DNA of 37,718 bases from Candidatus Hodarchaeaceae archaeon (GCA_030018135.1 JASEGJ010000009.1:1-37718); one strand, 5' to 3'; positions 1 through 10,626 are shown, counted from the first letter of the stretch. Notes: generated by a model from the sequence alone, not told the origin. Made by a program: numbers and translations.

Positions 1-1
1 G

Positions 2-43
2 AGGAAGTATCTCAAGAACTATTTTACGGCGAAAATTAGGTGA
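2..43 (+). CDS. possible C-terminal tail of a CDS entering from the left edge (…RKYLKNYFTAKIR*)
   Basis: Open frame from the window edge ending at TGA (41-43). Too short to identify. Confidence 0.25.
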   Translation, partial: RKYLKNYFTAKIR

Positions 44-79
44 TATGACTTAAAAGGGGTAATGGCGCCGGGGAGAGGA

Positions 80-106
80 TTATCGGTCAACGATTTCTCG
101 TCAACT
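80..106 (-). other. tRNA intron 2 in the T-loop, about position 59/60 (27 nt)
   Basis: T-loop reads TTCGAG^AGTTGACGAGAAATCGTTGACCGATAA^TCCTCT. The intron has a perfect 8-bp hairpin GTTGACGA-GAAA-TCGTTGAC with a GNRA tetraloop; the TCG:CGA central helix and the AG^A and AA^T bulges give a relaxed BHB. Boundary uncertain by 1 nt. Confidence 0.82.
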
Positions 107-128
107 CTCGAACCTCTGACCGCCCGGT

Positions 129-188
129 TGCCGTATGCGAACACGTCGTCCCGCTTTTTGAGGTTCGTTCTTCATTCATGCTCGCGTT
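129..188 (-). other. tRNA intron 1, canonical position 37/38 (60 nt)
   Basis: BHB motif folds by hand: exon helix CCCGG/CCGGG, central 4-bp helix CTGT:ACGG, 5' bulge TA^A, 3' bulge CA^A, then an intron helix ACGCGAGC…/…GTTCGCAT with one mismatch. Confidence 0.88.
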
Positions 189-250
189 TAACAGCCGGGC
201 ACTCTACCTACTGAGCTACCCCGGCACCATGGTATCCTCTGAAGGGAAAC

Positions 251-259
251 TCTATAAAC
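251..259 (-). promoter_or_regulatory. TATA box (box A) for the tRNA-Asn gene
   Basis: Reverse complement GTTTATAGA lies about 26-34 bp upstream of the tRNA 5' end (225), the usual archaeal spacing. Confidence 0.6.
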
Positions 260-358
260 ATTTGGTCCCGCTGTAAGCCGATAACCCATTTTTAGCACTG
301 CCGATTCCCACGGCCCTAGCTCGAATAACTCTAATGTCGCTCGTCTATTAATTTCAGA

Positions 359-1474
359 TTAACCAGCACCGAGAAACTTCTGCCCCTCGACCTGCTCGAG
401 CTTGGCCGGCAAATATTTGTTCACGACGTACGCCAAGCCATACTTCGCGAATGCCTGCTGTTCGGCCTTCTTGCCGAGTTCGAGCATCTTTTTGATCTCG
501 CCCTGCCAGAACTCCGTGTTATACCTGGGGTCCTTCTGAAGCTGCTTCAGCCGGGCGATGTCGAGCTCCCGCAGCTTGTCGGTGGGCAGCTCATATTCCA
601 CTATATCGCTCGCCGTCACGCCGATGTACTTCGCATCCGGCACGGCAAGCTCGTGGTTGATGTAGGCGAGCTTCGCGCTACCCGAGATTATGACCATGGC
701 TATGTGAAAGCCGAATGGGTCGCCGTCGCAGTTTAGATATACGGGCAACCCAAGCTCATCGTGCGCCCTCTTCAGGAACCTCCTCGTAGCCCGAGCGGCC
801 TGCCCCTTCAGACCGACTATCAACGCGTCGAACTTCTTCCATGCCTCCTCCTGCACTAGCCTATGGTACATGCCCATGGTCTCCACGGCTATCACGCGCT
901 TCGCCTTGCACTTGACGAACTCCACATCATCGATGGTCGGCGGGATGGTGTAACCCGCGCGGCCCGCCTTGGTGGCGTCTATTGTCACATCGTCCTCCTT
1001 GATCACGAGCTGACCGTAAACTGCTGCGCCGTCCTCCTCCGGCGTCAAGCCGAGGTCCTCGCGCTTCAGCCCAAACGCCGCCTCGAGGTCCTCCAGGATG
1101 GCATCGGATTCGCCCTGATCCCCGAATGGGCCGGACTCCCAGCCCTCCGCGGTGTAGTACATCTCCCGCAGCGTGGCGAATTTTTTGCTTGTGATGAGTT
1201 CCTTGCAAAAGTCCGCGACGCACATCGTCTGTGCGAATTTTTTGACCTGCTTTATGCTCGCCGCCGAGCGCACACCATAATGGGGCCCGAGCACGAAGTA
1301 CCTATTCGCCTCATCGTAGACGATGTTGGAAGTGCTTCGCGACGGTATCTTGAGCCTCGGCGGGACGACCCGCGCGATGTCCTCGATGATCTCGGCCCCC
1401 AATGCCACAAGCTTCTCCTCAGCCCTTTTCTTCCGCTCCTTCCCACGCCCTTCGACTTTAGGCATCTTCAACAC
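359..1474 (-). CDS. top6A: DNA topoisomerase VI subunit A (Spo11-like)
   Basis: ORF of 371 aa with Toprim-like segment [18 protein letters not shown] and a typical archaeal Top6A C-terminus; overlaps top6B. Confidence 0.93.
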   Translation of the reverse strand: MLKMPKVEGRGKERKKRAEEKLVALGAEIIEDIARVVPPRLKIPSRSTSNIVYDEANRYFVLGPHYGVRSAASIKQVKKFAQTMCVADFCKELITSKKFATLREMYYTAEGWESGPFGDQGESDAILEDLEAAFGLKREDLGLTPEEDGAAVYGQLVIKEDDVTIDATKAGRAGYTIPPTIDDVEFVKCKAKRVIAVETMGMYHRLVQEEAWKKFDALIVGLKGQAARATRRFLKRAHDELGLPVYLNCDGDPFGFHIAMVIISGSAKLAYINHELAVPDAKYIGVTASDIVEYELPTDKLRELDIARLKQLQKDPRYNTEFWQGEIKKMLELGKKAEQQAFAKYGLAYVVNKYLPAKLEQVEGQKFLGAG

Positions 1475-3032
1475 CCGCCACCTTCTTTAATAGGGGTTTG
1501 ATATCCGGCTCCTTTTTACCGACCAAACTTGCGGCCTTTTTGGCGATTATCGGCAGATACCTCTCAAATATACTGGCGCGCTGCTGCCGCTCCTTCACGC
1601 GTATCTTCCGATATAGGTATCGCCTGAGTTCGCGCGCTACATCCATGATCGCGGCGCGAACCTCCTCATGCACCTCCGGCTCGTCGGCAATCGACTGCTT
1701 GCCCGCCGAAGTGTATGGCACATAGGCAGAAACGAGGTTGACGAAAAGTGTCAGGGGCGCAGTCGCCACATCGACGCCGTACCTGCGCCAATCGATGCTC
1801 CTTGCTGCCGAGGTTATGGCACAGCCTCCCTGATCGAACACTAGTGGCGCGCGGTTCGCAAACCTGATCAAGTCCAAGCCCTCCGTTTCTATTCCCTCCC
1901 CTTCAGCCGTCTTGCCAGCGCCGCCGCCGTAGGCGATGCCAGCTTCGACGATGAACGGGATGCCCCCGCGATAGGCTTTAGGTGGGCGGGTGACCGCATG
2001 GACGAATTCTGGATTCAATATCTGCCGCATGCCGCTCTCGATTTCAGCCGCTCCGATCGGCCGCAAACCCGCCGTCGGTGGGGCCATGAACTTGATCTGC
2101 TTGAACGCCGAGACTATCCCTTCAGCCTCCTCCCACGTGAGCTCGGACGGCCTTTTGTTGAGATCGACGCCGGAGAGCTTTTGAACCTCCTTGACCTTGC
2201 CCTTTGTCATGCGTGAAAGTTCAGCGACCAGAAAACCCGCCAAGGTTCGGCTTTTTGTGTGTTTGGCAAGGACTAGCAGGTCGTCCGACATTATGCCCCA
2301 GGGATGGGGCGCCATGGGCTTGGGTCGTTCTGGTATCTTATCGGTCGCACGCTCGAAGACGGTTAGCGTGCCGTCTGGCTCGACGAAGGTGATTTGAACG
2401 TGTGGATTTGCGATCGCGGTCATACGCAGGTAGTTGAACGGCCCGTAGCGGGAGCGCACGTACGCGACGTCTTTGAGCTCTAATTCAAGCCGCGTTCCCT
2501 GCCAGTCGCCCTTGAGCTTCTTGCCGTTGAGCACCTTGCCCTCGTTCTTATCGACATCGATCATGACATTCGCGTGAACGATTTCGCCGTTGCCCGTCGA
2601 GGTCACCACCGTCGCAGGTCTGCCGCTCGTTATTTGGCCGAACATCACCGAGCCTACAATCCCGATCCCCTGCTGCCCCCGGCTCTGCATGTTCCGATGC
2701 AACTTCGTGCCGGCGAGCATCTTGCCGAATACACCGGGGATGAATTCCTCTGGTATGCCCGAGGCGTTGTCTTCTATCACCACCTTGAGGTGCTCGAGGT
2801 TTTCATCCACCCTCTTTATCATGACAGATATGGAAGGGAGGATCCCAGCTTCCTCCGCGGCATCGATTGAATTTGTGACACCTTCATGCACCACTGTAGT
2901 GAGGGACCTTATCTTTCCCGTGTAGCCTAGCATGGCGGCGTTCTTTCGGAAGAACTCGCTGACGCTGTGCTCCCGAAAGTCCTTGAATAGCTCGTCAGCA
3001 AGCGTTTTCATGGCATTCACCGCATATTTCAA
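1458..3032 (-). CDS. top6B: DNA topoisomerase VI subunit B (GHKL ATPase)
   Basis: ORF of 524 aa with GHKL motifs [26 protein letters not shown] and SRGQQGIGI. Confidence 0.95.
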   Translation of the reverse strand: MKYAVNAMKTLADELFKDFREHSVSEFFRKNAAMLGYTGKIRSLTTVVHEGVTNSIDAAEEAGILPSISVMIKRVDENLEHLKVVIEDNASGIPEEFIPGVFGKMLAGTKLHRNMQSRGQQGIGIVGSVMFGQITSGRPATVVTSTGNGEIVHANVMIDVDKNEGKVLNGKKLKGDWQGTRLELELKDVAYVRSRYGPFNYLRMTAIANPHVQITFVEPDGTLTVFERATDKIPERPKPMAPHPWGIMSDDLLVLAKHTKSRTLAGFLVAELSRMTKGKVKEVQKLSGVDLNKRPSELTWEEAEGIVSAFKQIKFMAPPTAGLRPIGAAEIESGMRQILNPEFVHAVTRPPKAYRGGIPFIVEAGIAYGGGAGKTAEGEGIETEGLDLIRFANRAPLVFDQGGCAITSAARSIDWRRYGVDVATAPLTLFVNLVSAYVPYTSAGKQSIADEPEVHEEVRAAIMDVARELRRYLYRKIRVKERQQRASIFERYLPIIAKKAASLVGKKEPDIKPLLKKVAGVEDA

Positions 3033-3092
3033 TCAAGCTCTCATCACGGCTTTTTAAATGCGTTTGGGAGAGAGGTGACCGAAAGTGATCCA

Positions 3093-3647
3093 CTACCTCC
3101 AAATCTCCCTCACCCGCCTTTTGGCCTCCCTGCGCTTTCGCTCTAAAAATCTATAGGCCGCGGAATGAGGGACACCCCTCAAAAGCATTAGGATTGCCTC
3201 CCTCGCCACCGCGAGTTGCTCCGGCTCTCCTATCAATGCGATGGTCTTGCCGTAGACCGACACGTAGACACCGGCCGTTTCCTCAATTATTCGGCGCGTT
3301 TTGCCTGCCTCGCCTATCACCCTGCCCTTAAGCCTGATTAACGCTTTATCCGAGCGGCCGATGAAGTCCGTCATGTCGATTACCTCGAGGTACTTGTTCT
3401 CGTCGAAGAGGCGAAACGCTCGCTCCGAGCTAAAGCCGCGCGCTATCGCATTTAACACATCCCTCGCGCGCAGCGCACCAAGCGGATCGTCGCCCACCAA
3501 TTTGATTATCGTCTCCCCGGTCTCGCTGTCGAAGGTAAGCTCTGTTCCCGTCCTGCGTTCGATCTCCTGCTTGACCATTCCGCCGGGGCCGATCGCAACA
3601 CCGACCCTTTCCTTGGGCAATCTAAAGTGCTTCATTTTAACTTGCAC
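3093..3647 (-). CDS. KH-domain RNA-binding protein (archaeal Dim2/Krr1-like ribosome assembly factor)
   Basis: Two KH-like units (VGVAIGPGGMVKQEIERRTG; LIRLKGRVIGEAGKTRRIIEETAGVYVSVYGKTIALIG) in the operon with rio1 and aIF1A. Confidence 0.88.
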   Translation of the reverse strand: MQVKMKHFRLPKERVGVAIGPGGMVKQEIERRTGTELTFDSETGETIIKLVGDDPLGALRARDVLNAIARGFSSERAFRLFDENKYLEVIDMTDFIGRSDKALIRLKGRVIGEAGKTRRIIEETAGVYVSVYGKTIALIGEPEQLAVAREAILMLLRGVPHSAAYRFLERKRREAKRRVREIWR

Positions 3648-3655
3648 CGACGAGC

Positions 3656-4222
3656 TTAAGATCTGTCCTCAAACACCATGCTACCGGAAGGCTCAACCTT
3701 GCCGGCATACTTGCCCCTGATTTCGTCGTATCCCCTGCTTACGGCCCTATCCATCGCATAAAAAAGCAACTGGCAGATGCGCATGCCTGGGTATAGCTTG
3801 ACTGGTGCCGGGTTCATGTTTAGGATCTCCAGCGTAACCGGGATCGGGCTCTTGGAACCGGATCCCGGGTTCACATGGCCGGAGGAGATGTGAATGAATA
3901 CCCCCATGCGGGCGATGGAGGACCGCCCTTCGATCGAGGCCACGAGATCTTTGGGCACCGCGATCCTTTCCAAGGTGACGCCCAAAATGAGCTGGCCAGG
4001 CTGAATGACGAATGGCTCCCCCTTGGTGTCGACCAGCTCGGTATTTTTCTCGATGGATTCCCTATCGTAGGGGTCGACCAAACTCGTCGATCTAAAGACC
4101 CTAAATTTGCAGCCCAATCTGAGGTCCACCTGGCTGGGCCCAATTAACCGATCGTCGAAGGGCTCGATCAAGATCCTGCCCTCTCTTATGTACTCGCGAA
4201 TTTGCTCGCCTGAGAGGATCAT
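3656..4222 (-). CDS. dcd: dCTP deaminase (Dcd/DUT family)
   Basis: Motifs GPSQVDLRLG, VASIEGRSSIARMGVFIHISSGHVNPG and LYPGMRICQLLFYAMD. Confidence 0.9.
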   Translation of the reverse strand: MILSGEQIREYIREGRILIEPFDDRLIGPSQVDLRLGCKFRVFRSTSLVDPYDRESIEKNTELVDTKGEPFVIQPGQLILGVTLERIAVPKDLVASIEGRSSIARMGVFIHISSGHVNPGSGSKSPIPVTLEILNMNPAPVKLYPGMRICQLLFYAMDRAVSRGYDEIRGKYAGKVEPSGSMVFEDRS

Positions 4223-4283
4223 TCACGCCACTCCGAAAATCTTATCGGGCGCTCCGACAAAAGCGTTGCGGTTTGTTCGCATT

Positions 4284-5063
4284 TCATCGATCAGCCTTAA
4301 CCCTAGAGAATAACTCAATCGGCTCCGGCGTTTCCACCCCAAGCCTGCGGAAGTAATTGACGAGGTTGCTGATGTCCCTCAACAAGAGCTCACCGGACAT
4401 CGGATTCGCGATATCGGTCGCCATGGAAAAATCGATCAAAGTGGGCTCAGGTCCGACCAGAACATTGTACTCGCTCAAATCAGAGTGGACGAGATCAGCC
4501 TCCCGATAAAGCTTCTCGACCGCGTCGACTAGCTTCTCGAATGTGGCCTTCGGGTTTCTCGGCGGGGAGTCCTTCATGCGGGGGTAGGGCACGCCATGCT
4601 CGCCGATGAACTCCATCGCGAGCACATTGTTTTCGAAGTCTATCGGCCTCGGCGCTGGTACGCCGACCTCGTGAGCGCGCTGCAGGTTTTTGAACTCCCG
4701 CGAGACCCAAGTGTAAATGATCTGCCTTCGGTTACGGCGGAAGGTCCTGAAGCGGGAATCGCCTATCAGATACCGGTACATGGTCTTGAAATCCGAGGTC
4801 GCTATGCGGTAGATCTTGACCGCAACGTAATTTCCCCGCTCATCGAGGGCGCAAAAAATGTTTGCCTCCTTGCCCGTGCTAACGGCGCCGTAGAGCGCGT
4901 CGAACACGCCCCTGTGAATCATGTGGTAAAGCGTCATCAGCGTGGAGCGGTCGAAGACATCCGCCATTATCTTGTAGGTCTCGGAGTCCTTCTCGAGCCT
5001 CTCCGGCTTCCGGCGCTCAAGCCTACGCAAAAGGGACTCGAAGTCCGCGGGCAAGCAGGCCAC
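4284..5063 (-). CDS. rio1: RIO1-family serine protein kinase
   Basis: STGKEANIF, VAVKIYR, VHSDLSEYNVLV and LIDFSMA motifs. Confidence 0.93.
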   Translation of the reverse strand: MACLPADFESLLRRLERRKPERLEKDSETYKIMADVFDRSTLMTLYHMIHRGVFDALYGAVSTGKEANIFCALDERGNYVAVKIYRIATSDFKTMYRYLIGDSRFRTFRRNRRQIIYTWVSREFKNLQRAHEVGVPAPRPIDFENNVLAMEFIGEHGVPYPRMKDSPPRNPKATFEKLVDAVEKLYREADLVHSDLSEYNVLVGPEPTLIDFSMATDIANPMSGELLLRDISNLVNYFRRLGVETPEPIELFSRVKADR

Positions 5064-5369
5064 CTAGCTCCAAAGCCCCTTCCTCATCAGCCAATCAACT
5101 TGGGTTCTGGTATAGCGGTAGATGATATCCCCCTTCTCCTCACCCTGCACAGCCCATGGGCGCACGATCACGACATCGTTCTCGCGTATCCACAGCCTCT
5201 TCCTGATTTTACCGGGTATTCGGCATATCCTAGTATGACCGTCCTTGCATCGCACGCGTAAGCGATCGAACCCGACCATTTGTTCCACGGTGCCAAAAAC
5301 CTCGTCCCGACGTGGCACGCGCAGCCTCTCGAACTGTTCCTCGGGCGTTTTTGGGCCCCGATGCGGCAT
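5064..5369 (-). CDS. eif1A: translation initiation factor aIF1A
   Basis: 101 aa S1/OB-fold protein: [50 protein letters not shown]. Confidence 0.95.
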   Translation of the reverse strand: MPHRGPKTPEEQFERLRVPRRDEVFGTVEQMVGFDRLRVRCKDGHTRICRIPGKIRKRLWIRENDVVIVRPWAVQGEEKGDIIYRYTRTQVDWLMRKGLWS

Positions 5370-6899
5370 TTAAGCTCCTCCGATTTTTCTGTCCCAAAGC
5401 AATCGATTGACCCCGTTCAACATCGCTTGGACGCTTGCCATGATGATGTCCCCGCTGGTGCCCCGCGCGGTGACGATGCGCTTGCCGTCGGTTAATTTGA
5501 CGACCACATCGACGACCGCGTCCGTGCCTCCCGAGATGGCGTCGACGTGGTACTCCTGTAGGCGGATGTTGGACATCCCCTCGACGACCTTTCGAATCGC
5601 GTTGATCGCGGCATCCACCGGCCCAACGCCTAGGCCGGATTCAGTCACCTGCTTATCCTCGAACTTTAATCGAACCGACGCGGTCGGGGTCACCTTGTTG
5701 CCGCTTAAGACCGTGAGCTCCTCGAGCTTGACCATCTCTTCTAAGATGCGGCCCATCACGGCATCGACGATCGCGCGCAACTCGGCATCCGTGACGAGCT
5801 TGCCTCGATCCCCGAGCTTTTTGACCTGCTCGAATATCTCCCGCACCTGCTCCTTGGTCGGCTCCAAACCCATGCGCCTGAGCTCGCTCTCTATGGCGTG
5901 GGAGCCGACGTGCTTACCGAACACCAATCGACGGTGGTGGCCCACCATCTTCGGCGCTATTGGCTCGTACGTCGGCGGGTAAGCCAGCACCCCGGCCGTA
6001 TGAATGCCGGCTTCGTGCGAGAACGCATTTTCGCCGACGACGGCTTTGGTTGGCGAGACCGGCAAGCCGGTATGGCGCTCGACAAGGCGGGAAATCTCGT
6101 ATAGCCCTTTGAGCCGGATCTTCGTTTGAACATCATAAAATTGCGCGAGCGCTAACACGACCTCCTCCAAAGCGGCGTTGCCCGCCCGCTCGCCCAAGCC
6201 GTTTACGGTCACGTGGACCTCCTGCGCGCCGGCCCTCACCGCCGCGACCGTGTTGGCGGTAGCCATGCCGAAGTCGTTGTGACAATGGGCCGCGACCGGC
6301 ACGTTAACCGCCTTGACGACTTCGGCGAACAGCTCGTGCGCCCGCTCTGGAGTTAAAACTCCAACGGTGTCGCAAATGCATACGCGCTGGGCGCCCTCCC
6401 CGATGCCACCGAGAAAAATTTCCTTGATGAACGCTAGATCGGAACGGGTGGCATCCTCGGCGGACAGCTCGACTATCAAGCCGTGGTCGACCGCGTACCG
6501 CACCGCGTCGAGCGCCATCTCCTTCACCTCCGCCCTGCTCTTCTTGAGCTTGTACTGCAGGTGGATGTCTGAGGTCGGCACCACCAGGTGGATGCTGTCG
6601 ACATCGCAAGCGAGTGCGGCATCGACATCGGCGCGAAGGGCGCGGGTGAAGCTACATATCTCCGCATTCAAGTTGGCGCTGGAGATCATCTTGATCGCTT
6701 GGCGCTCCCCCTCCGATGTTATGGCCGCACCGGCCTCTATTACGTCGACGCCGAGGTCGTCGAGCGCCTTGGCTACCTCCAGCTTTTGTTCGGGGGCCAG
6801 CGCTATCCCCGGCGTTTGCTCGCCGTCGCGCAAGGTCGTGTCGAAGATTTTTACCATCCGTTTCGACATTTTGAACGCCCTTTTTATCGCGTATATCAA
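5370..6899 (-). CDS. cimA: (R)-citramalate synthase-like LeuA paralogue
   Basis: [49 protein letters not shown] and [12 protein letters not shown] resemble methanogen CimA more than LeuA. LeuA-type C-terminal regulatory domain present. Likely start [10 protein letters not shown] at 6869. Confidence 0.8.
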   Translation of the reverse strand: MIYAIKRAFKMSKRMVKIFDTTLRDGEQTPGIALAPEQKLEVAKALDDLGVDVIEAGAAITSEGERQAIKMISSANLNAEICSFTRALRADVDAALACDVDSIHLVVPTSDIHLQYKLKKSRAEVKEMALDAVRYAVDHGLIVELSAEDATRSDLAFIKEIFLGGIGEGAQRVCICDTVGVLTPERAHELFAEVVKAVNVPVAAHCHNDFGMATANTVAAVRAGAQEVHVTVNGLGERAGNAALEEVVLALAQFYDVQTKIRLKGLYEISRLVERHTGLPVSPTKAVVGENAFSHEAGIHTAGVLAYPPTYEPIAPKMVGHHRRLVFGKHVGSHAIESELRRMGLEPTKEQVREIFEQVKKLGDRGKLVTDAELRAIVDAVMGRILEEMVKLEELTVLSGNKVTPTASVRLKFEDKQVTESGLGVGPVDAAINAIRKVVEGMSNIRLQEYHVDAISGGTDAVVDVVVKLTDGKRIVTARGTSGDIIMASVQAMLNGVNRLLWDRKIGGA

Positions 6900-6956
6900 C
6901 CTATACTTTTGAATAGGTATTTTAATGCCCTACATTAGAACCTGTTTGGTGGTCGC

Positions 6957-8507
6957 TTGCCGGAGGAGGCTTTTGTCAGCGATTTCATCAGGCAGGTGGG
7001 CAGGGAGCTCAAGTTGCCAAAGCGCATCAGGGTATTCGACACCACGCTTAGGGATGGTGAGCAAACCCCGGGGGTTTCCTTCACCCCCGATCAAAAATTG
7101 TTGATAGCCCGCCAGCTCGACAAGCTGGGGGTCGACACCATCGAGGCGGGCACCCCGGTATCGTCGGATGGCGAGAGGAGGGCCGTGGCCGCAATCGCGG
7201 GAGCCGGCTTAAATGCCGAGATCTGCGCGCTCGCGAGGCCGGTCAAGGCTGATGTGGATGCTGCGCTTGAGTGCGGGGCTGACTGCGTTCACATATTCAT
7301 AAGCACATCGGACCTCCACCTCAAGCACATGCTCAAGATGACGCGGGAGCAGGTGCTTCGCCAGGCGGTCAAATACGTCGAGTACGCCAAGGACCGCGGC
7401 GCCACCGTCGAATTCTCGGCAATGGACGCCACTCGAACCGACCTAGAATTCCTAAAGAAAATCTACCGGGCGGTTGTAGACGCAGGGGCGGATCGCATCA
7501 ACGTCCCGGATACCGTGGGCGTCATCACCCCGCGTGGCATGTACTACCTCATAAGCCAGCTTAAGCCAGTCGTAAGGGTGCCGATAAGCGTGCACTGCCA
7601 CGACGACTTCGGGATGGCGACATCCAACTCGCTCGCGGCGGTCGAGGCGGGAGCAGAGCAGGTCCAGGTAGCGGTCAACGGGCTGGGTGAGCGCGCCGGC
7701 AACGCGTCGCTCGAGGAGGTCGTGATGAGCCTCCGCGCGCTCTACGGGATCAAGCCGAACATAAAGACGGAGCTGCTCGTCGAGACCTCGGACCTAGTGG
7801 AGCGCCTGACGGGCATAACCGTGCCGCCGAACAAGGCGATCGTCGGAGACAACGCGTTCGCCCATGTTTCGGGCATCCATGCGCACGGTGTGCTAGAGTT
7901 CCCCGGCACCTATGAGCCGATTTCGCCCGAGCTCGTCGGGCATCACCGCCGCTTGGCCCTCGGCAAGCTCACGGGCAGGCACTCGGTCGAGAAACAACTA
8001 AAGGATCTCGGGGTGCGGGTGACGAAGCGGCAGCTCGCGGATATCACCGAGCGCGTCAAGGAGCTGGGCGACAAGGGCAAGGCAATCACCGACATCGACC
8101 TGCGCGCAATCGCCGAGAGCGTTCTCGGTACGCTGCCGCCCGAGGAGAAGGTGGTCGAGCTCAAGGAGGCGACCGTGCTCACGGGGAGCACCGTGACGCC
8201 CACCGCTTCAGTCAGGGTCGCCGTGCGCGGACAGGAGCGCATGGGCTCCGCCACCGGAGTTGGACCCGTCGATGCAGCGATAGGTGCGATTCGAAACGTG
8301 ATGCAGGAGATCTCGGCGCTGAGGCTGAAGGAGTACCACCTCGACGCGGTTACTGGCGGGAGCGATGCTTTGGCCGAAGTCACGGTGAAGCTCGAGGACG
8401 AGAAGGGCAACCTTTACATAGCCAAGGGCGTGCGAGAGGATGTCGTCATAGCGAGCGTCGAGGCGATGATAAACGGCATCAACCGCTACTTCGCGGGGCG
8501 GAAGTAG
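6957..8507 (+). CDS. leuA: 2-isopropylmalate synthase
   Basis: [69 protein letters not shown]; LeuA dimer domain. TTG start uncertain; a downstream GTG is possible. Confidence 0.88.
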   Translation: MPEEAFVSDFIRQVGRELKLPKRIRVFDTTLRDGEQTPGVSFTPDQKLLIARQLDKLGVDTIEAGTPVSSDGERRAVAAIAGAGLNAEICALARPVKADVDAALECGADCVHIFISTSDLHLKHMLKMTREQVLRQAVKYVEYAKDRGATVEFSAMDATRTDLEFLKKIYRAVVDAGADRINVPDTVGVITPRGMYYLISQLKPVVRVPISVHCHDDFGMATSNSLAAVEAGAEQVQVAVNGLGERAGNASLEEVVMSLRALYGIKPNIKTELLVETSDLVERLTGITVPPNKAIVGDNAFAHVSGIHAHGVLEFPGTYEPISPELVGHHRRLALGKLTGRHSVEKQLKDLGVRVTKRQLADITERVKELGDKGKAITDIDLRAIAESVLGTLPPEEKVVELKEATVLTGSTVTPTASVRVAVRGQERMGSATGVGPVDAAIGAIRNVMQEISALRLKEYHLDAVTGGSDALAEVTVKLEDEKGNLYIAKGVREDVVIASVEAMINGINRYFAGRK

Positions 8508-8518
8508 GAGGGGGAGTT

Positions 8519-8806
8519 TTGGAAAAGCGTGAGCGGAGGGTCGAGGGCAGGGAGAGGTTTCCCGTGCTGCGGCTGAGCATCCCGAAAAACGGGGGATACC
8601 AGGACTTCGAGATACCCATCAAGGCCAGGCTCACGATGTTCTTGCCCAAGGGCAGCCACATCCAGGCGCGCGAGAAGTTCATCGAGTACGTGCGCATCCC
8701 CATCGACGAAAGGCGGAGCGTGTTCATAAACTTCGGGAGCAAGGGGAGGCTCGGCTTCTACGCCTCCGTCAGGGTGCACGAGCGAGCTGCCGAGCGGGAA
8801 AAGTAG
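8519..8806 (+). CDS. conserved small hypothetical protein
   Basis: 95 aa ORF starting 12 nt after leuA in the same direction. Confidence 0.6.
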   Translation: MEKRERRVEGRERFPVLRLSIPKNGGYQDFEIPIKARLTMFLPKGSHIQAREKFIEYVRIPIDERRSVFINFGSKGRLGFYASVRVHERAAEREK

Positions 8807-8841
8807 CTAAGTGGCAAAAGCGAACCGAAATTAAGCGTGAA

Positions 8842-9966
8842 TCACATCCCCCTTATCCTTGCCGCCACGGCGTCCCCGACCTCGGAGGTGCTCGACCTTC
8901 CGCCCAAGTCGTAGGTCCTGACCTTGCCCTCCTTCAGGACCTCGATCACCGCCCGCTCGACTTTGCCCGCCGCCTCCTCCTCGCCCAAGTGCTCGAGCAT
9001 CATCTGCCCCGCCAAGATCGTCGCCAGCGGGTTCGCCACGTTCCTGCCAGCATGTTTGGGCGCCGAGCCGTGGATGGGCTCGAACATGCTCACGCCCTCA
9101 GGATCGATGTTGCCTCCCGGCGCGAGCCCCAAGCCGCCCTGGATCATCGCACCCAAGTCGGTAAGGATGTCGCCGAACATGTTGGGCGTCACGACTACCC
9201 GGTACCACTCCGGGTTCTTCACGAACCACATCGCCACGGCATCGACGAACGAGAACTCCGTCTCGATGTCAGGATACTCCCTCGCCACCCGCTCGAAGAC
9301 CTCCCGCCAAAGGCTGTAGGCGTGCGTGAGCACGTTGACCTTGTCCACCGAGGTCACCCGCCGCTTGTCCTTCCTCCGAGCCAGCTCGAAGGCGTAGCGC
9401 ATTACCCGCTCCGCGCCCTTGCGGCTTATCACGCCGATCTGGTACGCGATCTCATCTCGGTCGACGTCGATGTCCAAGTCGAACTTGAGTTTGTAAATGG
9501 AGCGCAGGACCTCGAGCTTCGCGCGCGATTTTCCCCCAGCGCGGCCGCCTATGGCGACGTAGAAATCCTCGGTGTTCTCACGCACGACGTAGAAGTCGAT
9601 GTGCTCAGGGCCCTTCCCCACCAGCGGGCAGGGCACGCCGGGGTAGAGCTTGACCGGGCGGAGGTTGATGTACTGCTCGAAGTAGAAGCGAAGCTTCAGC
9701 AGGATCCCTTGTTCGAGCACGCCCGTCGGCACCCTGGGGTCGCCGAGCGCTCCCAAGTAGATCGCATCCATTTTCTCGAGCTGCTTGAGGCCGTCCTCCG
9801 GCACCAGCTCCTCGGTCCTGAGGTAGTGCTCGGCCCCGTACGGGAACTCGACGAACTCAAACTTCAAGCCGGGCACCGCATCTTCGACCGCGCGCAGGAC
9901 CTTCACGCCCTCGCGGACGACCTCGGGCCCAATCCCATCGCCGGGTATGACGGCAATCTTGTACAT
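8842..9966 (-). CDS. leuB: 3-isopropylmalate dehydrogenase (isocitrate/isopropylmalate dehydrogenase family)
   Basis: [63 protein letters not shown] and EPIHGSAPK. Confidence 0.9.
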   Translation of the reverse strand: MYKIAVIPGDGIGPEVVREGVKVLRAVEDAVPGLKFEFVEFPYGAEHYLRTEELVPEDGLKQLEKMDAIYLGALGDPRVPTGVLEQGILLKLRFYFEQYINLRPVKLYPGVPCPLVGKGPEHIDFYVVRENTEDFYVAIGGRAGGKSRAKLEVLRSIYKLKFDLDIDVDRDEIAYQIGVISRKGAERVMRYAFELARRKDKRRVTSVDKVNVLTHAYSLWREVFERVAREYPDIETEFSFVDAVAMWFVKNPEWYRVVVTPNMFGDILTDLGAMIQGGLGLAPGGNIDPEGVSMFEPIHGSAPKHAGRNVANPLATILAGQMMLEHLGEEEAAGKVERAVIEVLKEGKVRTYDLGGRSSTSEVGDAVAARIRGM

Positions 9967-10032
9967 CGCATCACCTAGGCTAATTTTTTATCTCCTTAAC
10001 GGTCTTAAACTTACACGTTTGAGGTATCCTCG

Positions 10033-10626
10033 ATGAACGTAGCGGAAAAGTTGAGGTTGAACAATAGGTTGACCTACCTCGCCACAATCGTGCTCGCCTC
10101 CTATTTCTTCTTAGTTTTCGGGTTCGTGATCTTACCCAAGCTGCCGCAGATCCCCACGGAACTCGGGGAGTGGCGGATAGCGATATCCTCGTGGAATCTG
10201 GGAGGGTCGATAATGTTCACGCTGGTATTCAGAATTCAACTCCTGCGCGGAGCCCTAGATAGGCTCAATAATAGAAAGAGAAAGATGCGCGTGACACCAT
10301 GGGTGTGGTTTTGGTTCGCTGGCTTGACGGTGGTCGGCTCCTTAAGCTTGATCACCGTGGTCTACAGCTATCTTTTCCCGGGGATTTTCATGTCGCGCGG
10401 GAGCACGATCGCCCACGATTTTCTCACCATCTTTTCTCTCGCGCTTTGGGCGATGTTGATAGTTCTATCGATCTCGCTTCTACGCGCCCACGATAAATGC
10501 CCCAGAAAAATGGCGGGAGAAATCAGAGGGGCAATTCAAATCCATCGCTGGCTCCTAGCACCGTCGACGATAGCATTCTTTATCTTTTCCGTGGTGGTGG
10601 CACCCACGTCATTTTTCTTCATCTAA
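10033..10626 (+). CDS. multi-pass membrane protein of unknown function
   Basis: 197 aa ORF with about four hydrophobic segments; tail-to-tail with leuD. Confidence 0.65.
   Translation: MNVAEKLRLNNRLTYLATIVLASYFFLVFGFVILPKLPQIPTELGEWRIAISSWNLGGSIMFTLVFRIQLLRGALDRLNNRKRKMRVTPWVWFWFAGLTVVGSLSLITVVYSYLFPGIFMSRGSTIAHDFLTIFSLALWAMLIVLSISLLRAHDKCPRKMAGEIRGAIQIHRWLLAPSTIAFFIFSVVVAPTSFFFI

Larger units (their letters stand above)
63..225 (-). tRNA. tRNA-Asn(GTT) with two introns and encoded CCA
   Basis: Reverse complement begins GCCGGGGTAGCTCAGTAGGTAGAGTGCCCGGCTGTTA and ends CCTCTCCCCGGCGCCA. Acceptor GCCGGGG/CCCCGGC, anticodon stem CCCGG/CCGGG with loop CTGTTAA (anticodon GTT at 192-190), T stem AGAGG/CCTCT, discriminator G and CCA at 65-63. 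Removing 60 nt and 27 nt introns leaves a standard 76-nt tRNA. Confidence 0.93.

Noticed and set aside
863-1501. 212-aa plus-strand ORF opposite top6A
   Set aside because: Antisense to a well-supported gene, with no recognisable domain.
4596-5261. 221-aa plus-strand ORF opposite rio1 and aIF1A
   Set aside because: Covers two conserved genes on the other strand; composition is that of a shadow ORF.
8989-9978. 329-aa plus-strand ORF opposite leuB
   Set aside because: Arg/His/Leu/Val-rich shadow ORF antisense to a strongly supported leuB; typical of GC-rich DNA.
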